Part shown: positions 62,903 to 64,000 of the stretch, piece by piece
How positions within the stretch are numbered: the first letter of the stretch is position 1
How the letters are laid out: every line of letters begins with the position of its first letter
Assembly (NCBI RefSeq): GCF_003386285.1
Contig: NZ_QPNC01000007.1
Coordinates: 1-64,000 of the forward strand
Length of the DNA stretch: 64,000 nt
Direction: 5' to 3'
Origin: Nocardiopsis sp. FIRDI 009
GTDB lineage: Bacteria; Actinomycetota; Actinomycetes; Streptosporangiales; Streptosporangiaceae
Program-made: the position numbers and the translations under genes
The notes under the pieces: model-generated
Told to the model about the DNA's origin: nothing
The model's database searches: none
The model's input: only the letters and a program-made list of their open reading frames with translations

Positions 62903-63604
62903 GTGTGCGCCCATGTGCTCGTGGCCGAGGACGACGCGAACCAGGCCGACCTCATCCGGCGTTATCTGGAGCACGAGGGCCACGTCGTGCGCGTGGTCCA
63001 CGACGGCCGCGCCGCGGTCGCCGAACACCACCGCGATGTCCCCGACCTGGTGATTCTGGACGTGATGATGCCGATCATGGGCGGGCTGGACGCCTGCCGC
63101 GCGCTGCGCGCCGAGTCGGACGTCGCGGTCCTGATGCTCACCGCCCGCTCCACCGAGGAGGATCTGCTGACCGGCCTCGACCTCGGTGCGGACGACTACG
63201 TCACCAAGCCCTACAGCCCGCGCGAACTGATGGCACGGGTGCGCACCCTGCTGCGGCGGTCCCGCCGCCGCGTCGAGCGGACCGACCGCGTCATGCGCGC
63301 GGGACCGCTCGCGATCGACCCCGACCAGCACACCGTCCACCTGCACGGGGTCCCCGTCGACTGTACCCCCGCCGAGTTCCAGCTGCTCGCGGCGCTGGCC
63401 GCCCGCCCGGGGCGGGTGTTCAGCCGGGCGCAACTGCTGGAGCGCATCCACGGCGTCAGCCGCTTCATCACCGAGCGCACGATCGACGTCCACGTGATGA
63501 ACCTGCGCCGCAAACTCGAACCGAACCACCGCGAACCCACTCTGCTCATCACGGTCTACGGCGTCGGGTACAAGCTGAACAACTCCGCCGATGGCGCGCC
63601 GTAG
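62903..63604 (+). CDS. OmpR/PhoB family response regulator
   Basis: 233 residues from GTG with GGAGG six bases upstream. Receiver domain: acidic pocket VAEDDAN, phospho-acceptor Asp in VILDVMMP, T in LMLTARS, K in VTKPYSP. The winged-helix effector domain ends TVYGVGYKL. Its end overlaps the kinase start by 14 bp. No target named. Confidence 0.93.
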   Translation: MCAHVLVAEDDANQADLIRRYLEHEGHVVRVVHDGRAAVAEHHRDVPDLVILDVMMPIMGGLDACRALRAESDVAVLMLTARSTEEDLLTGLDLGADDYVTKPYSPRELMARVRTLLRRSRRRVERTDRVMRAGPLAIDPDQHTVHLHGVPVDCTPAEFQLLAALAARPGRVFSRAQLLERIHGVSRFITERTIDVHVMNLRRKLEPNHREPTLLITVYGVGYKLNNSADGAP

Positions 63605-64000
63605 GGGCGCGCTGCGGCACAGCCTGCTCGCCCGCATGCTGGCGAGCTCCGTGCTCGTCGCGGTCTGCTCCATCACGGCGACCGCGTGGCTGGCGGTGCA
63701 GGGGACCTCGGAGTCGATCGGTTCGGAGCAGGGCGAGACCCTGGCCGCCGACACCCGCATCCACGACACGCTCGTCGGCTACGCCGCGACCAACCGCGAC
63801 TGGGACGGCGTCGGCGGGATCGTCGACGATCTCGCCGGGGAGACCGGGCGGCGCATCGTTCTGACCACGGAGAACCGTCAGCTCCTCGCCGACTCGGAGC
63901 CCGGATCGGAGGCGCCGCTCCCCCCGCGCGCCTCCTCGGTCGTGGACCCGCTCGCGGTGGACGTGACCCTGGTGTCGGAGGGGTCCGACCGCGTGGACGC
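63591..64000 (+). CDS. Sensor histidine kinase, N-terminal part (runs off window)
   Basis: 136 codons present. A short basic cytosolic start, a membrane helix (MLASSVLVAVCSITATAWLAV) and the beginning of an extracellular sensor domain (GSEQGETLAADTRIHDTLVG, WDGVGGIVDDLAGETGRRIV). Overlap with the response-regulator gene marks it as the cognate kinase; the catalytic domains lie beyond 64000. Confidence 0.85.
   Translation, partial: MARRRGALRHSLLARMLASSVLVAVCSITATAWLAVQGTSESIGSEQGETLAADTRIHDTLVGYAATNRDWDGVGGIVDDLAGETGRRIVLTTENRQLLADSEPGSEAPLPPRASSVVDPLAVDVTLVSEGSDRVD

Overview
The window is high-GC actinobacterial chromosome. SD-led GTG starts and short GTGA/ATGA overlaps are common, terminators are GC-rich hairpins mostly without T-tracts, and there is an S-(hydroxymethyl)mycothiol dehydrogenase, so the cell makes mycothiol. 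DUF6507, DUF6177 and a type VII secretion (T7SS) locus built around EccC and EccD suggest Nocardiopsaceae (Nocardiopsis or Streptomonospora type). That family assignment is inference; no 16S rRNA gene is present.

Layout. 0-5.5 kb: a DUF6507 gene, an IS3-like transposase remnant, and nrdA-nrdB (aerobic ribonucleotide reductase, with Phe where the radical Tyr normally sits) behind a recognisable cobalamin riboswitch. 5.5-12 kb: a TPR-like protein, a NYN-domain protein with a repeat-rich linker, and a 977-residue ECF sigma factor fused to a zinc finger, a membrane segment and a large exported region, divergent from a degenerate GGDEF-like protein. 12-29 kb: the T7SS locus. Its minus-strand operon carries two WXG100-like proteins, a membrane-anchored TNT-domain protein, EccD, and an EspI-like ATPase split in two. 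Its plus-strand arm carries DUF6507, a large WXG-type toxin ending in a YwqJ-like deaminase, two tandem YwqK-like immunity genes, a frameshifted orphan endonuclease toxin tip with a YezG-like immunity gene, DUF6177, and three-domain EccC.

29-48 kb is mostly housekeeping: a GNAT acetyltransferase, cutA, pyrE, class II aldolase fba (with a DasR-like site), a small secreted Cys protein followed by an ABC cluster, purA, purD, purC, a MurA-type enolpyruvyl transferase, a GGDEF-like HTH regulator, hisC, a lipoprotein, a MauE-type gene pair, a SigE-family sigma factor and tRNA-Ser(GCU).

49.8-60 kb is a redox/metal accessory island: DF-type thioredoxin, DUF427, MerT-like protein, class I methyltransferase coupled to a Tes-like radical SAM enzyme, DUF3179 lipoprotein, TlpA-like thioredoxin with a frameshift, CcdA, a CxxC thioredoxin, two paralogous Met-rich membrane proteins and two Crp/Fnr regulators. 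Four 16-bp sites matching TGTCnn-N4-CTGACA (TGTCnG in three) lie upstream of genes in this island and have Crp-family operator geometry. I read this as a previously undescribed local regulon, and it is the most interesting signal here. The window closes with mycothiol-dependent formaldehyde dehydrogenase, a small secreted protein, an L,D-transpeptidase lipoprotein and a two-component system whose kinase runs off the edge.
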